Shown here: piece after piece, positions 44,203 through 44,349 of the stretch
How positions within the stretch are numbered: position 1 is the first letter of the stretch
How the letters are laid out: the number at the start of each line of letters is the position of its first letter
From: Fidelibacterota bacterium
GTDB taxonomy: Bacteria; Fidelibacterota; UBA8477; JABMPR01
Direction: 5' to 3'
Length of the DNA stretch: 44,349 nucleotides
Assembly: GCA_021734255.1 (NCBI GenBank)
Contig: JAIPJM010000020.1
Span: 1 to 44,349 of the forward strand
The notes under the pieces: generated by a model
The model's database searches: none
Seen by the model: only the letters and a program-made list of their open reading frames with translations
Told to the model about the DNA's origin: nothing
Made by a program: the position numbers and the translations under genes

Positions 44203-44349
44203 CCTCGTCACTTCGATTACTATGACCTTTGCAAGTCGTAAATAAGATGTTTAGGGTTAATGGAAATGTAATTATCCGAGTATGGTTTTCGATCTCTTAT
44301 CAGGGCACACATGATGTTCAATAATTTGTTAGAGACGTTATTGTAGATT

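Overview
The window is a gene-dense bacterial chromosome segment. All protein genes except cutA lie on the minus strand. The organism looks like a Gram-negative member of the Fibrobacterota-Chlorobi-Bacteroidota (FCB) group, possibly Neomarinimicrobiota (SAR406/Marinimicrobia). The reasons are a C25-protease PorU-like protein with a FlgD-like/type IX-type C-terminal domain beside a PorV-like barrel, a Lol-type lipoprotein-release ABC transporter, and a cytochrome c maturation (Ccm) operon whose CcmE has the Cys-type CXXXY haem site. The phylum assignment is inference; no rRNA is present. I saw no transposase, prophage or CRISPR array.

Layout by position. 1-480: a minus-strand tRNA operon Gln(CTG)-Glu(CTC)-Arg(ACG) with a near-consensus promoter, an intrinsic terminator and unusual hairpin/duplicated-tRNA-end sequence between Glu and Arg. 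558-890: cutA (+). 967-3414: leuS. 3443-3907: tRNA-Pro(CGG) followed by a tandem array of ~154-bp units, each ending in a copy of the 3' end of the tRNA. 3976-7623: small multidrug export protein, family 2 glycosyltransferase, clpC, with overlapping genes. 7710-10768: LolD plus two LolC/E-type permeases. 10785-13385: lysS and prfB, the latter with a +1 programmed frameshift. 13391-20423: SLBB protein, PorV-like barrel, giant PorU-like C25 peptidase, cdaA (c-di-AMP synthase). 20433-25736: folP, ftsH (with long low-complexity ends), hpt, tilS. 25805-33130: an archaeal-type GAPDH-like gene, ccmD (47 aa), ccmC, ccmB, ccmA, two accessory membrane proteins, ccmF, ccmE. 33151-43962: CpsB-like phosphatase, an acyl-CoA mutase large subunit, dxs, pdxT, pdxS, ispH, nrnA, gpsA, long-chain acyl-CoA synthetase. 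44089-44172: tRNA-Leu(CAA) (+).

From nrnA (40910) down to lolD (7710) the genes are almost back to back, with many 4-nt ATGA/TTGA overlaps, so much of this stretch probably forms a few long transcripts. The gene content is mainly housekeeping: translation (leuS, lysS, prfB, tilS, tRNAs), proteostasis (clpC, ftsH), envelope export (Lol, PorU/PorV), cytochrome c maturation, isoprenoid precursors (dxs, ispH), PLP synthesis (pdxS/T), folate (folP), purine salvage (hpt), phospholipid/fatty-acid activation (gpsA, acyl-CoA synthetase), and second-messenger/nucleotide turnover (cdaA, nrnA).

The least ordinary parts are: (i) structured repeat elements attached to tRNA genes, with compensatory changes between copies; (ii) a Ccm operon with CXXXY-type CcmE and two uncharacterised membrane proteins between ccmF and ccmA, joined to an archaeal-type GAPDH homologue; (iii) a methylmalonyl-CoA-mutase-family subunit carrying isobutyryl-CoA-mutase-type Phe/Gln active-site residues; (iv) FtsH with a pentapeptide minisatellite before its first membrane helix.
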